Shown here piece after piece: positions 1 to 10,904 of a stretch of 64,000 nt of DNA. The notes under the pieces were generated by a model that did not search any database, was not told where the DNA came from, and worked only from the letters and a program-made list of their open reading frames with translations. Both the position numbers and the translations under genes were made by a program. Location of the stretch: assembly GCA_010909165.1 (NCBI GenBank), contig VJWM01000003.1:372001-436000 (forward strand). Reading direction: 5' to 3'. This DNA comes from Anthoceros angustus. Its lineage: Eukaryota; Streptophyta; Anthocerotopsida; Anthocerotales; Anthocerotaceae. Position 1 is the first letter of the stretch; each line of letters begins with the position of its first letter.

Positions 1-250
1 ATTTTAAACCCACTGCTGAGTGGTATCTCGACACAGAGCCACACTCATATTTGCTTTGATGAACGCATTCTTAACATACAGTGCCACTTGTCGACCAAGA
101 TGTGTATCTTGAGACGATAGGTCTCTTGTCTCTCCCGAGGTATCAGAGACTTGCCCCACCGGACTAACCCTCAAATTGCGGATGTCTACTATGTACCGAC
201 ATGACAAGAAACCTCATCTCGCTTAGAAGATCGAATGCATAATAGCAGCC

Positions 251-878
251 ATGTGCTATTTACTAGAAGATCCGATTATAGATGCATTTGACCATAGGAA
301 GGTACTTGCATATGGGTCTTGGACCATGACCGCTTGCCTCCATTTGAATAGTGGAATAGTTGAGTCCCACTTGACACAGGATGTCTCCAAGGCATCAGCA
401 CAACAGATAACTAAATCTCAGTTGTGGCATGCCCGCTTAGGTCACCCACACATGGCAAAGCTGCAAAAGTTAGCAGTTAGTGACCTTTACCAGGATGGAC
501 CCATTGGTCCCTTGACCTCAATTCCATTATGTGAGGCTTGTGTTCTTTCGAAGAGACATCAAGCAGCCTTCAAAAATCAGGCCCCTCACCGCAAGTGATC
601 TTCTTGAACTTGTCCACACAGATTTGTGTGGACCTCTGTCCCAGGATTCAATTGGTGGAGGAAAATATTTCCTCACATTCACCGATGACAAGAGCAGATT
701 TGTCACAACATACATCCTGAAACAGAAGAGCGAGTGTTTCTCCTACTTCAAGGAGTATATCAAGTTTGCTGAACGATGGACAGGGAAGCAGCTGAAAACC
801 TTAAGATCAGATAATGGTGGGGAATTCACATCAAATGAATTCCAGGCCTATTGCAAGGATGAAGGAATAGGTAGATGA
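251..878 (+). pseudogene. copia GAG-pre-integrase and integrase core, frameshifted
   Basis: Bases 251-598 encode the pre-integrase finger (WHARLGHPH, later LCEACVLSK, the expected HHCC pattern). Bases 531-878 in another frame encode the integrase core with VHTDLCGPL, FTDDKSRF and LRSDNGGEF, which carry the first two acidic residues of the DDE triad. A frameshift at about 580-600 separates the two, and the frame stops at 878 before the catalytic Glu. The stretch 880-1160 continues integrase-like sequence with further breaks. Family membership is certain; activity is excluded. Confidence 0.88.
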
Positions 879-1161
879 CTCACGCTTGTCTACACTCCAG
901 CAACGGGTGGCGAGCTCAACCTCACATTGCGAAATGACCTCCTCTTTGCTCCATGACGACAAATGCCCATATTTGAGGCCCTTATGACTTCAACTTACCT
1001 ACGCATAAAGTTACCTACTAACGTTAATGGATGACCCCATATGAGGTGTTCACGGAAGGAAGCCATCTCTTAAACATTTAAGGACCTTTGGTTGCCTTGC
1101 CTACGCCTTTATCCCTAAAGAGAAGCGGAAGAAGCTTTCAGACAAAGCTAGAAAGCTACTC

Positions 1162-2302
1162 ATGCTGGGATATACAGAGGGCATAAAAGCATACAAACTG
1201 TATGATGTTCCCACCAACAAAGTTATTTATGCTCGGAGTGTTACCTTTAATGAGGCACGCACTTGGGCTTCAGTGGGAGCACAGCAGCATCCTCCAGCCA
1301 CAGATGACGATTCGGATGACATCTCAGTCACTCATTTTGATCTTTCTGACCATGGCACTCAGTCCCTAGCTCCAGCCCTTGAGAATATTGCTCCTGCTGG
1401 TGGGGAATATGCAGTACAGGCACAAGCAGCTCTAGATGACGCAGCCACTATGCCGCACCTCATACAGATCAATTTCCTCCGCCCCGACGATGATACACAA
1501 CGATCTTGCTCAACGACCCAGGTTGATACTGATGATGACACGCTTGAGGACATACCTGATGAACCCGATGAAGCACCTCCAGAGCCAGAACCTGTCCGGC
1601 GATATCCTACTCGTGACAGAAGACCCCCTGATTATTATTGTGCCCCTGACTTCAGAACTTCTTCCCATAATGTGAGGGTCAATGGCGCAACCTCTCTTGA
1701 TCCCATAGAACCTCAAACCTATGCTGAGGCATTGACTAGACCTGATCACAAGGAGTGGGAGAAAGCTATACAGTTAGAATATGACTCGCTCATAGAAAAT
1801 GGCACATGGGAGATAGCAAAATTACCCCCTGGCAGGAAAATGGTGTCTTGTAAATGGGTCTTCAAATTAAAGGTGAAAGCTGATGGTACCTTTGACAGGT
1901 ACAAAGCTAGGCTAGTAGCAAGAGGATTCTCTCGATTCTCGGACTTGATTACTTAGAGACTTTCGCTCCGTTGTAAAACTAGCCACACTCCGCGTCCTCC
2001 TTGCAGTATCAACATACAATGATTATGAACTGCAAATGTATGACGTTAAAACTGCTTTCTTGCATGGAAAGCTGGACACAGAGATATACATGCAGCAACC
2101 TCCTGGTTTTGAGGTGGAAGGGAAAGAGGACCATGTATGCAGACTTATCAAGTGTCTGTATGGTCTTCAACAGTCTGCTATGAAGTGGAATGCAGAGTTG
2201 GACTCAGAACTCCAAGCCCTAGACTTCACTAAAAGCCTTGCATTTGTAGCCTCTACATTTAGAAAAGAAGATGTAATGTTACTCCGGCGTACGCTGACTT
2301 GA
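1162..2302 (+). pseudogene. copia integrase tail plus reverse transcriptase, copy 1
   Basis: The frame from 1162 begins in the integrase C-terminal region (LGYTEGIKAYKLYD), passes an acidic linker and enters the reverse transcriptase (WEIAKLPPGRK, CKWVFKLK, YKARLVARGF). It stops at 1956 after an indel. The reverse transcriptase resumes at 2036-2302 (YDVKTAFLHG, IYMQQPPGFE, LIKCLYGLQQ) and then degenerates. Comparison with copy 2 shows that bases around 1933-1945 carry small deletions, which cause the stop. Confidence 0.85.
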
Positions 2303-2304
2303 AC

Positions 2305-2960
2305 TTCTTCCCATAATGTGAGGGTCAATGCGCAACCTCTCTTGATCCCATAGAACCTCAAACCTATCTTTGAGGCGTTGACTAGACTGATCACAAGGAG
2401 TGGGAGAAAGCTATCTGATTAGAATATGACTCGCTCATAGAAAATGGCACATGGGAGATAGCAAAATTACCCCCTGGCAGGAAAATGGTGTCTTGTAAAT
2501 GGGTCTTCAAATTAAAGGTGAAAGCTGATGGTACCTTTGACAGGTACAAAGCTAGGCTAGTAGCAAGAGGATTCTCTCAGATTCCTGGACTTGATTACTT
2601 AGAGACTTTCGCTCCCGTTGTAAAACTAGCCACACTCCGCGTCCTCCTTGCAGTATCAACATACAATGATTATGAACTGCAAATGTATGACGTTAAACGC
2701 CTTCTTGCATGGAAAGCTGGACACAGAGATATACATGCGGAACCTCCTTTTGAGGTGGAAGGAAAGAGGACCATGTATGTAGACTTATCAAGTGTCTGTA
2801 TGGTCTTAAACAGTCTGCTATGAAGTGGAATGCGAGTTGGACTCGAACTCCAAGCCCTAGACTTCACTAAAAGCCTTGCAGACGGTAGCCTCTACATTTA
2901 CTGAGAAAAGAAGATGTAATCATTACAGCGGTATCGTTGTGACTTGATTACAAGCAACGC
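2305..2960 (+). pseudogene. copia reverse transcriptase, directly repeated copy 2
   Basis: Bases 2305-2940 repeat about 1660-2280 at high identity in the same orientation. The intact stretch 2485-2823 covers CKWVFKLK, ARGFSQIPGLDY and TFAPVVKLATL. Copy 2 keeps the frame where copy 1 breaks, but carries its own small deletions after about 2695. The catalytic YVDD segment expected near 2930 is not recognisable. Confidence 0.85.
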
Positions 2961-3159
2961 CAGACTTTATAAAGAAAATAACAGACATGCTTGCTAAGAG
3001 ATTCAAAATGTCCATCTTGGACCTTTACATATGCCTTGGTATACACATACAAAGAAATAGGCTAGGATTATGACACTTACATGCCCTAGATATCTCTCGG
3101 AAAGTGCAGAGCAACTTGGCCTCAAGGATGCCAAACTCGCAACACCCATGCCCACAGGA

Positions 3160-3935
3160 TCGAGGCTTAGCAAGCTCATGTCCCTTCAACACAAGAAGAA
3201 AAGGAACATATGAGGGAATTCCTTACAGTGTGGTGTTGGGAAGTTGATATATGCTTCAACACAACAAGGTTAGAAGTTGCCTACACCACAAGCGTACTCG
3301 CAATTCTTGGAGAATCCAGTCAAGAACATCGGACTAGTTTGAAACGTGTCTTCCGATACCTAAAAGGCACACCAACATGGGCATCGATACAAACATGAGA
3401 AGGAAAACCCTAGACCTTGAAGTCTTTAGACTCGACTATGCGGTGATATTGATGAAAAACTGCTCGGCTATGTCATATCAGTTGCTGGAGGACCAGTCTA
3501 TTGGTCGAGCAAAAAACAGCCCACTGTGGCTTTATCCTCGACTGAAGCAGAGTATAGAGTCCTGACGGCAGCAGCTAAAGAAATTGTGTGGTGCAAGTTA
3601 CTCTTCCAGGACTTGGGTATACCAATTCCCACCTGTACAGCAATTAACACAGACAATCAGGGTTCCATGTCACTTGCTAAGAACCCGGTGTTTCATGCAC
3701 GCACGAAACATGTGGAGGTCGAATACCACTACATCAGAGGTCTGGTGACAACAGGAAAAATTGAACTGCAATATGTACCGACTCAAGACAATCCTGCGGA
3801 CATACTTACCAAGGCTCTCAGCCGAGAGCTCCACAACAAACATGTTCAGAGTTTGGGGCTTGGGGACTCAAGCGAGTTCTTGACCTCAACTACCAACAAG
3901 GTCTAATCCAAGCAAACCTAAAAACCAGAGTCGAA
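3160..3935 (+). pseudogene. copia pol 3' end with RNase H, copy 1
   Basis: The frame 3526-3906 is a good copia RNase H C-terminal region: ALSSTEAEYRVL, INTDNQGSMSLAKNP, HARTKHVEVEYHYIR and NPADILTKALS are all present in order. Upstream, 3160-3525 is the connection region with several frame breaks. The frame ends at 3906. Confidence 0.88.
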
Positions 3936-3942
3936 ACTAGGA

Positions 3943-4690
3943 TCGAGGCTTAGCAAGCTCATGTCCCTTCAACACAAGAAGAAAAGGAACATATGAGGGA
4001 ATTCCTTAGGGGTGTTGGGAAGCTGATATATGCTTCAAACACAACAAGGTTAGAAGTTGCCTACACCACAAGCGTACTCTCGCAATTCTTGGAGAATCCA
4101 GGTCAAGAACCGGACTAGTTTGAAACGTGTCTTCCGATACCTAAAAGGCACAGCCAACATGGGCATCGAGATACAAACATGAGAAGGAAAACCCTAGACC
4201 TCAAGTCTTCTGGACTCGACTATGCGGTGATATTGATGTTGTACATCTCTGGCTATGTCATATCGATTCTTGGAGGACCGATCATTGGTCGAGCAAAAAA
4301 CAGCCCATCGTGGCTTTATCCTCGGTAGCAGTTAAGTCGGCTAAAGAAATTGTGTGGTGCAAGTTACTCTTCCAGACTTGGGTATACCAATTCCCACATC
4401 TGACAGTGCCGACAATCGTGGTTCCATGTCACTTGCTAAGAACCCGGTGTTTCATGCACGCACGAAACATGTGGAGGTCGAATACCACTACATCGAGGTC
4501 CGGTGACAACAGGAAAAATTGAAGCGCAATATGTACCGACTCAAGACAATCCTGGACATACTTACCAAGGCTCTCACCGAGAGCTCCACAACAAACATGT
4601 TCGTAGTTTGGGGCTTGGGGACTCAAGCGAGTTCTTGACCTCAACTACCAACAAGGTCTAATCCAAGCAAACCTAAAACCAGTCGAAACT
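3943..4690 (+). repeat. Direct duplication of the copia RNase H region (copy 2)
   Basis: Bases 3943-4690 repeat about 3160-3935 almost entirely, starting at GATCGAGGCTTAGCAAGC. The copy has many one- to four-base indels, so its RNase H frame (from 4310) is broken. The arrangement is a tandem duplication of the element's 3' end, or an assembly artefact mimicking one. Confidence 0.8.
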
Positions 4691-5840
4691 AGGATCCGAG
4701 GAGTAACCAAATCAATTTCCTCTCCATCAGAAGACTCGAGGCGATTCATCCTCATATGAATCTTTTCCGTAGTCGCTAATGATGAGAAGCTCTCATCGGA
4801 CCTTGGAGAATTACGTTTCCTCGCTCTTCATAGGAAATCCTCTCCTCTTTCAAGGTCTTCCTCTTCTTCAATCCTCAAGTTGGAACCTTGAGGCAGTGGG
4901 AGTAGTTAGCAATCGATGGCTAAGGCTTGGTCAAGATAAATGGAAACACGCAGGATGTAAGCGGCAAAGGGACTTACGATATATGCTTACAACGTGCCAC
5001 AGGTAGGCGCGAGGCGCACATCAACACGCTTCATGATGATCTCGACTCTTCCATAGTCACGGTCTTGTGCAGTTGGCGTTTGAGGACGAGCAAGAGTTGC
5101 ATAACTCACCGTTTAGTCTCCGTAGATAATCGTTGGGCCTAGGAAATTTCGAGGCGGTGAGGGTGAGCTTCATCTTCGATCTACTCACTGAACGGATGCT
5201 TCTTCACGGACTTGTCACCGCGGCTCTTCTTTCTCTAACGCCATTGGTTCCCTTGGGCGTCCTCTTCCTCTCTTTGCGGCTTTGCAGCGGAGCTCACTTG
5301 GGCGATTGTTCTCGGCAAGAATCGCGGGCGTCACGAGGTTGAGCTCGGCTTGAGAGCAGATCGGACTGGAGGCGGAGACATGGTGGCGGCGATCTTGCGC
5401 TCTAGCACCTCGAGAGTAAGAGACTCGGGAAGTATGCGGTGAGGAAGGCGCACCTCATTTGTGCCGTCTTCACACCGGAACAAGGCATCTTGCTCGAGAT
5501 ATGGCTAGGCGTAACGATTCTGAGAAGCGGGCTATGGCGCTAGAAGAATCAATACACCGGTGAACTCCGGTTCCACGGCTAGTGAGCTCGGAGGGGTACA
5601 ATTGAAATCATGATCAACAAGTGGGAGTATGAGAATAGATGTGTTGGAGTCATGATTAGGGTTGTATTAATTGGGTTTAGTTAAAGCTATAGTACATGAC
5701 CGTTCATTAGGGTTACGCTTGAGAAGCGTTATGTCTTTTCACATTTAGTTTAAGTTGTCTTTTCATGCATAAGCACTTTAACCCCTTTCTTGATATACAA
5801 TGTAATTACTTAATGATGTGATTTATTTCTACATAATCTA
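4691..5840. other. Non-coding stretch after the copia element
   Basis: No frame with recognisable similarity was found. Short frames at 4779-5006 and 5133-5342 look random. The stretch may include the element's untranslated 3' part or LTR, but no terminal TG...CA pair with a target-site duplication could be assigned. Confidence 0.4.
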
Positions 5841-6870
5841 TATAATATTGTTAAGGCCGAAAGAGAAATCTGGTCCATTCGACAGGACCGGACTAAGTTT
5901 CTTCAGCTGGGTGAGCAGCTGAAGCAGGCACAGGAGGCCCAAAGCGCGGGCTGAGGATCTCTGCCAACGAAGGAGGGAGGTGCAGCAGGAGGCGGAGAGG
6001 GCTCGCGACCTGGTTGAGGCGGCTCGCTGCCCAACAGCACCGAGGCTTAGCAAGGCAAGACGGAAGCGGAAGCCACGCAGGCAGGCGCGATCACTATTGG
6101 CGTGATCGAAACCGTGGAGGGAGGCGGCAGCCGGCCAACCCGAAGGCCGAGCAGTGCAGCTGAGCAAGCACGGCGAGCCGTGAGGAGGCATCGGAGGTCA
6201 AGACCCGAGATCGGGGACCTCGGGGTGCAGTGGAGGTAGAGGCGGCGAGATGGAGGACAAGGACACCTTGGAGTTGCAACTCCAAGACGCATCGGAGCAG
6301 CAGGGGGTTCTCAACGAGAGAATCCAAGACTTCGAGCGAGAGATAGAACGCCTCCAGCTCCGCCTGAAGACGGAGGAGAATAGGCGGCGGTGCAAGGAGT
6401 TCGACGTCGCAAGGCTGCAGCAGGAGATGGCGGAAGTCAGGAGTCGAACGGGGATACCGGCCCGCCTGGAGAAGGAAGTAGCGGACCTCCGGGAAAGAGT
6501 AGACGGAGGGAGGAAAGCACTGGAGGAGAAGCAAGCACGGGCGAGCCGTGAGGAGGCAGAGGGGGAGCTCAGCCCCATGGCCCGCAAATTGGCGGAGCTG
6601 GAACAACGACGGGAGGTGGAGAACGTCGAGCAGCAGCGAAGGCTGCAAGAGGTAACGGAGGCAGCCCTGACGGCCTCAAGGAGTCCGCCACCATACCGTA
6701 AGCTTGGCCACGAGACGGGCCAGGCCGACGACATGCCCACCGGAGCACCTCCGGAGGAGGAGGCGAGAGGGCTCGGCTCATGTGGAAGAGGCGATTCAGC
6801 AAGTCGATTCCGACTTCGCCTACTACCACGCAGAGCTCCTCAAGGCTCTGGAGGTCCTGCGCCACCCTAG
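5841..6870 (+). pseudogene. Broken frame for a coiled-coil protein, probably retroelement-derived
   Basis: The largest open piece, 6250-6870, encodes a strongly charged helical protein with heptad-like Leu spacing (IERLQLRLK, VARLQQEMAEV, LEKEVADLRERV). Upstream, 5855-5950 and 5960-6060 carry similar Gln/Glu/Arg-rich helical text in other frames, with stops between them, so the original frame was longer and has decayed. Base composition is much more GC-rich than the flanks, like the repeats up to 9.5 kb. No catalytic domain was recognised. A gag-like or structural protein of an LTR element is one possibility; this is inference. Confidence 0.4.
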
Positions 6871-6888
6871 GCGGAGGTGGACCCCAAG

Positions 6889-7480
6889 GTCGGAAGGAGG
6901 TGCAAGGGAGGACGGACCTAGAGGTCCGGACCCGGAGGAGACCGGACCTAGAGGTCCGGACCCGGAGGGAGGAGGAGGAGGAGAGCAGCGGAAGGAGCCG
7001 GAGGAGGAAGGGGTCGCTGCAGGAGGTAAGCACTGACACCCTCACATGGAAGAGGAGGCGGATCTTGGGGAGGCTGCGGAAGGCAACCGGGCATTCGGGA
7101 ACCAAGGAGGGCTCGGGATGAGCCCGTGATCACCCGGCAAGGAGGCGGACCCGAGTCTGGGTCGGACTTTGTCCGGACTCGAGGAAAGGCCGGATCCCAA
7201 GTCCGACCCCGAAGGTCGGAAGGAGGTGCAAGGGAGGACGGACCGGGACCGGAGCCCTAGGAGCGCTGTTTGACGACGGCAGCAGCAGCAGCGAGGGAGA
7301 GCAGCGGAAGGAGCCAGGAGGAGGAAGGGTCGCTACACCGGAGGTAAGCACTCGACACCCTCACATGGAAGGACGGGAGGCGGATCTTGGGGAGGCTGCG
7401 GAAAGGCCGCAACCGGGCATTCGGGAACCAAGGGAGGGCTCAGTGGATGAGCCCGTGATCAGCCCGGCAAGGAGGCAGAC
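6889..7480 (+). repeat. Tandem duplication, unit about 320 bp
   Basis: The segment starting with GGTCGGAAGGAGGTGCAAGG near 6891 recurs near 7212, about 321 bp later. The block with GTAAGCACT, CCTCACATGGAAG and the GGCATTCGGGAACCAAG stretch occurs at 7025-7110 and again at 7345-7435. The copies differ by many small deletions, which break any shared frame. Confidence 0.75.
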
Positions 7481-7483
7481 CCA

Positions 7484-7795
7484 GGAGCCTGCGGGTCCGG
7501 ACTTTGTCCGGACTCCTGAGGAAAGGCCGGATCCCGAAGTCCGACCCTCAAGGAGTTTGGACTTAGAGATCCAAACTCTAGTGACGAGTCCGAACCCTGA
7601 GGTTCGGACTCCAGGGGAAGGGTTGGGTCCAGAGGACCGGACCCCAGAGGCAAGTCCGGACCCCGAGGTCCGGACTCCAGAAAGAAGGCCGGACACAGGA
7701 GACCGGACCCCAGAGGGGAGACCGGACCCCAGAGGGAAGACCGGACCTAGAGGTCCGGACTCCGGAGTCGGGACGGGGTCCTGAGGTCCAGACTA
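7484..7795 (+). repeat. Degenerate repeat rich in palindromic GGTCCGGACC, coding for TPExxPDPEVR-type peptide
   Basis: The palindrome GGTCCGGACC and near variants recur here and also at 6927-6962 and 8390-8420. In the frame 7365-7784 the translation is a run of 10- to 15-residue units on the pattern TPE-x-x-PDPEVR (for example EERPDPEVR, EASPDPEVR, EGRPDPRG). Both strands of the block are open because the repeat is palindromic, so openness is no proof of coding. Confidence 0.6.
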
Positions 7796-8525
7796 GGGGA
7801 GTGGAGGAGAGCCACCAATCACCAGCCCCAGCAGATCCAGCCCCTGGAGGGCCCATTGCGCAGGGGCCCGCCAGAGAGATAAGAGAGGAGGGCGAGGAAG
7901 ATTTAGTGGTGGCCCGGTTGTACGCCGCCTGGCGCCTGACAAACCCTCGGGGAGAGGAAGGGGTCCCGCCTCACGGATCATTCGATTGGGCGCGCCGCAA
8001 TCGTCAGGGCTCGGCTTTGGGCCGCCGGTGCCAAGAAGGAATCAGGGGCCATCCCAGCCCCACCACCGACGGCGGCGATAGGAGGAATAGGGAAAATAGT
8101 AGGCGGCCGGTTAGGGCACACTGAGCTGGCCCTCAGCTCAGAATAGAGGTGTAATAAAGGCGCCGACCTTCGGCGTAGTATAAGAGGGCTGAGGCCGCTC
8201 TGAATAAATCATCTTCTCTTGGTGTTGATGCCGCGTTTTCTTGCAGACCTTTGTGTGTCTTCATGCTAACGTGAGTCCTGAGTCATCGAAAGGTACGACA
8301 CCCGAAGAGATCGATCAAGGTCCCGTGACGACCCTAACGTGTGGTGGTGTGTGCGGGGAAGGCGGGACCCTTGTTCGTCCGGAGGCGGACCCGAGGTCCG
8401 GACCCGAGGTCCGGACCCGGAGGGCATCTGAGCCGGAGGAACTCAGGAGGGCATGCAGAGCCCGGACGGAGGCCCGCTGAGCGACGGAGGAGGTCCGGTT
8501 GTGTACCACCTCCTTCCCAAAGTTG
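7796..8525 (+). repeat. Direct repeat copy 1 (retroelement 3' end or LTR-like)
   Basis: This segment is repeated at 8700-9368. It contains the likely transcript-end signals GTAATAAAGG (about 8151) and GAATAAATCATC (about 8203), then a TGTTGATG stretch and a conserved tail ending near the GTGGTGAGA array. The order coding tail, AATAAA-type signals and repeated end looks like the 3' end of an LTR element. No terminal inverted bases were fixed. Confidence 0.55.
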
Positions 8526-8688
8526 ATGAGAGTGGTGAGAGTGGTGAGGAGTGGTGAGAGTGGTGAGAGTGGTGAGTGGTGAGAGTGGTGAGTGGTGAGA
8601 GTGGTGAGAGTGGTGAGAGTGGTGAGAGTGGTGAGGAGTGGTGAGTGGTGAGAGTGGTGAGTGGTGAGAGTGGTGAGAGGAACGGGTC
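8526..8688 (+). repeat. GTGGTGAGA minisatellite, first array
   Basis: About 160 bp of 9-bp units GTGGTGAGA mixed with 6-bp GTGGTG-A variants, with no other content. Confidence 0.95.
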
Positions 8689-8699
8689 CCGAGGTCCAG

Positions 8700-9368
8700 A
8701 CTAGGAGTGGAGGAGAGCCACCAATCACCAGCCCAAGATCCGGCCCACTGGAGGGCCCATTGCGCAGGGCCCGCCAGAGATAAGGAGGAGGCGAGGAAGA
8801 TTTAGTGGTGCCTTGTCGGCCATGGCGTGCTGACAAACCCTCGGGAGAGGAAGGGGTCCCGCCTCACGGATCATTCGATTGGCGCCTGCAATCGTGGCCG
8901 CGGTGCCAAGAAGGAATCAGGGGCCATCCACCACCGACGCGATAGGAGGAATAGGGAAAATAGTAGGCGGCGGTTAGGGCACACCGAGGCCCTCACCGTA
9001 ATAGAGGTGTAATAAAGGCGCCGACCTTGAGCGTAGTGTAAGAGGGCCGAGGCCGCCTCAATAAATCATCTTCTCTTGGTGTTGATGCTGCTTTCTTGCG
9101 GACCTTCGTGTGTCTTCATGCTAACGTGAGTCCCGAGTCATCGAAAGGTGCACGCTCAAGAGATCGATCAAGGTCCCGTGACGACCAACGTGTGGTGGTG
9201 TGTGCAGGAAGAGCGATCGGGGACCCTTGTTCGCCCGCAGCAGCCCCACGATGGACCGAACGCAGGAAGCCGGAGGAACTCCGGAGGGCATGCAGAGCCC
9301 GGACGGAGGCCCGCTGAGCGACGGAGGAGGTCCTGACTGCAGCTACTCATGCGTTCCTTCCCAAAGTT
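8700..9368 (+). repeat. Direct repeat copy 2 (retroelement 3' end or LTR-like)
   Basis: This copy matches 7796-8525 from the GTGGAGGAGAGCCACCAATC start through both AATAAA-type signals to the start of the second GTGGTGAGA array. It is shorter because of scattered deletions. Several differences are CTG to CCG or CAG to CGG, as expected from CpG deamination of one copy. Confidence 0.8.
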
Positions 9369-9533
9369 GATGAGAGTGGTGAGAGTGGTGAGAGAGTGGT
9401 GAGAGTGGTGAGTGGTGAGGTGGTGAGAGTGGTGAGAGTGGTGAGAGTGGTGAGAGTGGTGAGTGGTGAGAGTGGTGAGGAGTGGTGAGAGTGGTGAGAG
9501 TGGTGAGAGTGAGAGTGGTGAGAGGAACGGACT
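9369..9533 (+). repeat. GTGGTGAGA minisatellite, second array
   Basis: The same 9-bp unit as the first array follows the second copy of the direct repeat, so the whole cassette of repeat plus array is duplicated. Confidence 0.95.
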
Positions 9534-9789
9534 AGAGGAACGAGTGACGTGCGTGAACGATACGGACGCAAACGGGTCCTTAAACGTTTGGCCACACCGG
9601 GCCTGTTCGGTGAACGTTAGGAGTAGTTAGGCGCAAAACGACGATTGTGTGTGTTAAGGCTGAGCGGTCACAAAGTAAGGTGAGAATCGATCGAAACGCG
9701 GCAAACGGAGCTTATCATTCTCTTGGGAGCGGACTCCTTACTACAACGACACGGGATTGTGCGCGCCCGGCTGACCGTCAGCAAAAGTC

Positions 9790-10135
9790 GCGCCACACCT
9801 AGCTAGTGAGCTTGTCATTGAGCCAAGGGTAGTAGCTAGTTGTGGAGAGCCTAGCTAGTGAGCTTGTTGTTGAACCAAAGGTAGTAGCTAGTTGGTTGGT
9901 CTTACTTGGAACTTAGTGCTGCGTCTTACTTGGAGCTTAGTGCTGCGTCTTACTTGGAGCTTAGTGCTGCGTCTTACTTGGAGCCTAGTCTTACTTGGAG
10001 CTTAGTCTTACTTGGAGCCTAGTCTTACTTGGAGCTTCATGCTGCGTCTTACTTGGAGCCTAGTTTTACAGGGAGCTTAGTGCTGCGTCTTACTTGGAGC
10101 TTAGTGCTACGTCTAACTTCGAGGCTAGTGCAGCG
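9790..10135 (+). repeat. Two small tandem repeats: a unit of about 50 bp, then a 24-bp array
   Basis: AGCTAGTGAGCTTGT...GTAGTAGCTAGTTG occurs twice at about 9800-9892. It is followed by about ten units built on CTTACTTGGAGCTTAGTG plus CTGCGT (24 bp), some shortened to 18 bp, from about 9900 to 10120. The frame 10029-10274 arises from this array and is not a gene. Bases 9534-9790 hold nothing recognisable. Confidence 0.9.
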
Positions 10136-10904
10136 CCTTGAGATTGAGAGCCTTGAGAGTTGTGCAAGTCTCTATGTGAAAAGAATTGGCTGGGAAGCCA
10201 GCACTTGCTGCTTTCTACTGACTGGCATTATTCTTAGGCCTTATTATGAACCCCTAGCTATTGGAGAGCGATGATTAACCAAACCCATCGAGGAAAACAT
10301 TAGTTCGTGAAGTTGAACGAGAACCTAAGACCTTTCACATCTCGCAATGCTTGTGGACATCATGGGAACACGGTCTAGGTAATATGTATAAAAAAATTTG
10401 GAGGAAAAGATCCTCCAGACATTCACAGTGCTTAGCGGAGATGGCTCTACCCATCTCTTTAATTAGCATGAAGATCCTGTTCTGAGGCAGATTCGCTTTA
10501 GAATAATTATACTACAGTACTAAATAGGTACCTAATGCACAGATGCATTAATAGATAATCAAAAGAAAAGTACGATCAAAACTACGACCAAGGACATTGA
10601 TTCCGACTTTGGAATCAATGCAACAATGCCAAATAAGCTTGAAGATTCACCACATCCAGGATCTCACATGGATGCAATGAAAAACGTTTGAGCAGAAGTG
10701 CCACACTCAAACTCCTCGATAAGCAGTTGCAGCAGGCTCTAAATTACGTGTCTTCAGCATAAGTTACTCCTGTCACTTAAGGCCGAAGAGTCCGAAGAGA
10801 TGCTGGGACCAGCATAAGAATTAGTGCTACACTCAAGGACAGGATAGCAGATTCCACTGCTGCATCACTTTTGCATGCATTTCTCCATCCTGGCATTTCG
10901 GAAC
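10136..10904. other. Downstream flank of the chromomethylase gene, no feature seen
   Basis: The stretch is AT-richer than the preceding repeats and has no long frame. It should contain the 3' UTR of the gene that ends at 10905 on the minus strand. No clear polyadenylation signal could be chosen. Confidence 0.4.

Larger units (their letters stand above)
1..4690 (+). mobile_element. Degenerate Ty1/copia LTR retrotransposon (pol region), truncated at left by the window
   Basis: Domains appear in copia order on the + strand: a decayed protease-like WYLD motif near bases 31-45, a GAG-pre-integrase/zinc-binding segment (HARLGH ... CEAC), the integrase core, the reverse transcriptase and the RNase H (SSTEAEY, DILTKAL). 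Integrase lying before reverse transcriptase marks Ty1/copia rather than Ty3/gypsy. Reading frames break many times, and the reverse-transcriptase and RNase H parts are each present twice in direct orientation. The YVDD catalytic motif is not found in either reverse-transcriptase copy. No LTR boundary could be placed. The element is dead and may also be partly misassembled, because the copies differ mainly by short indels. Confidence 0.9.
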
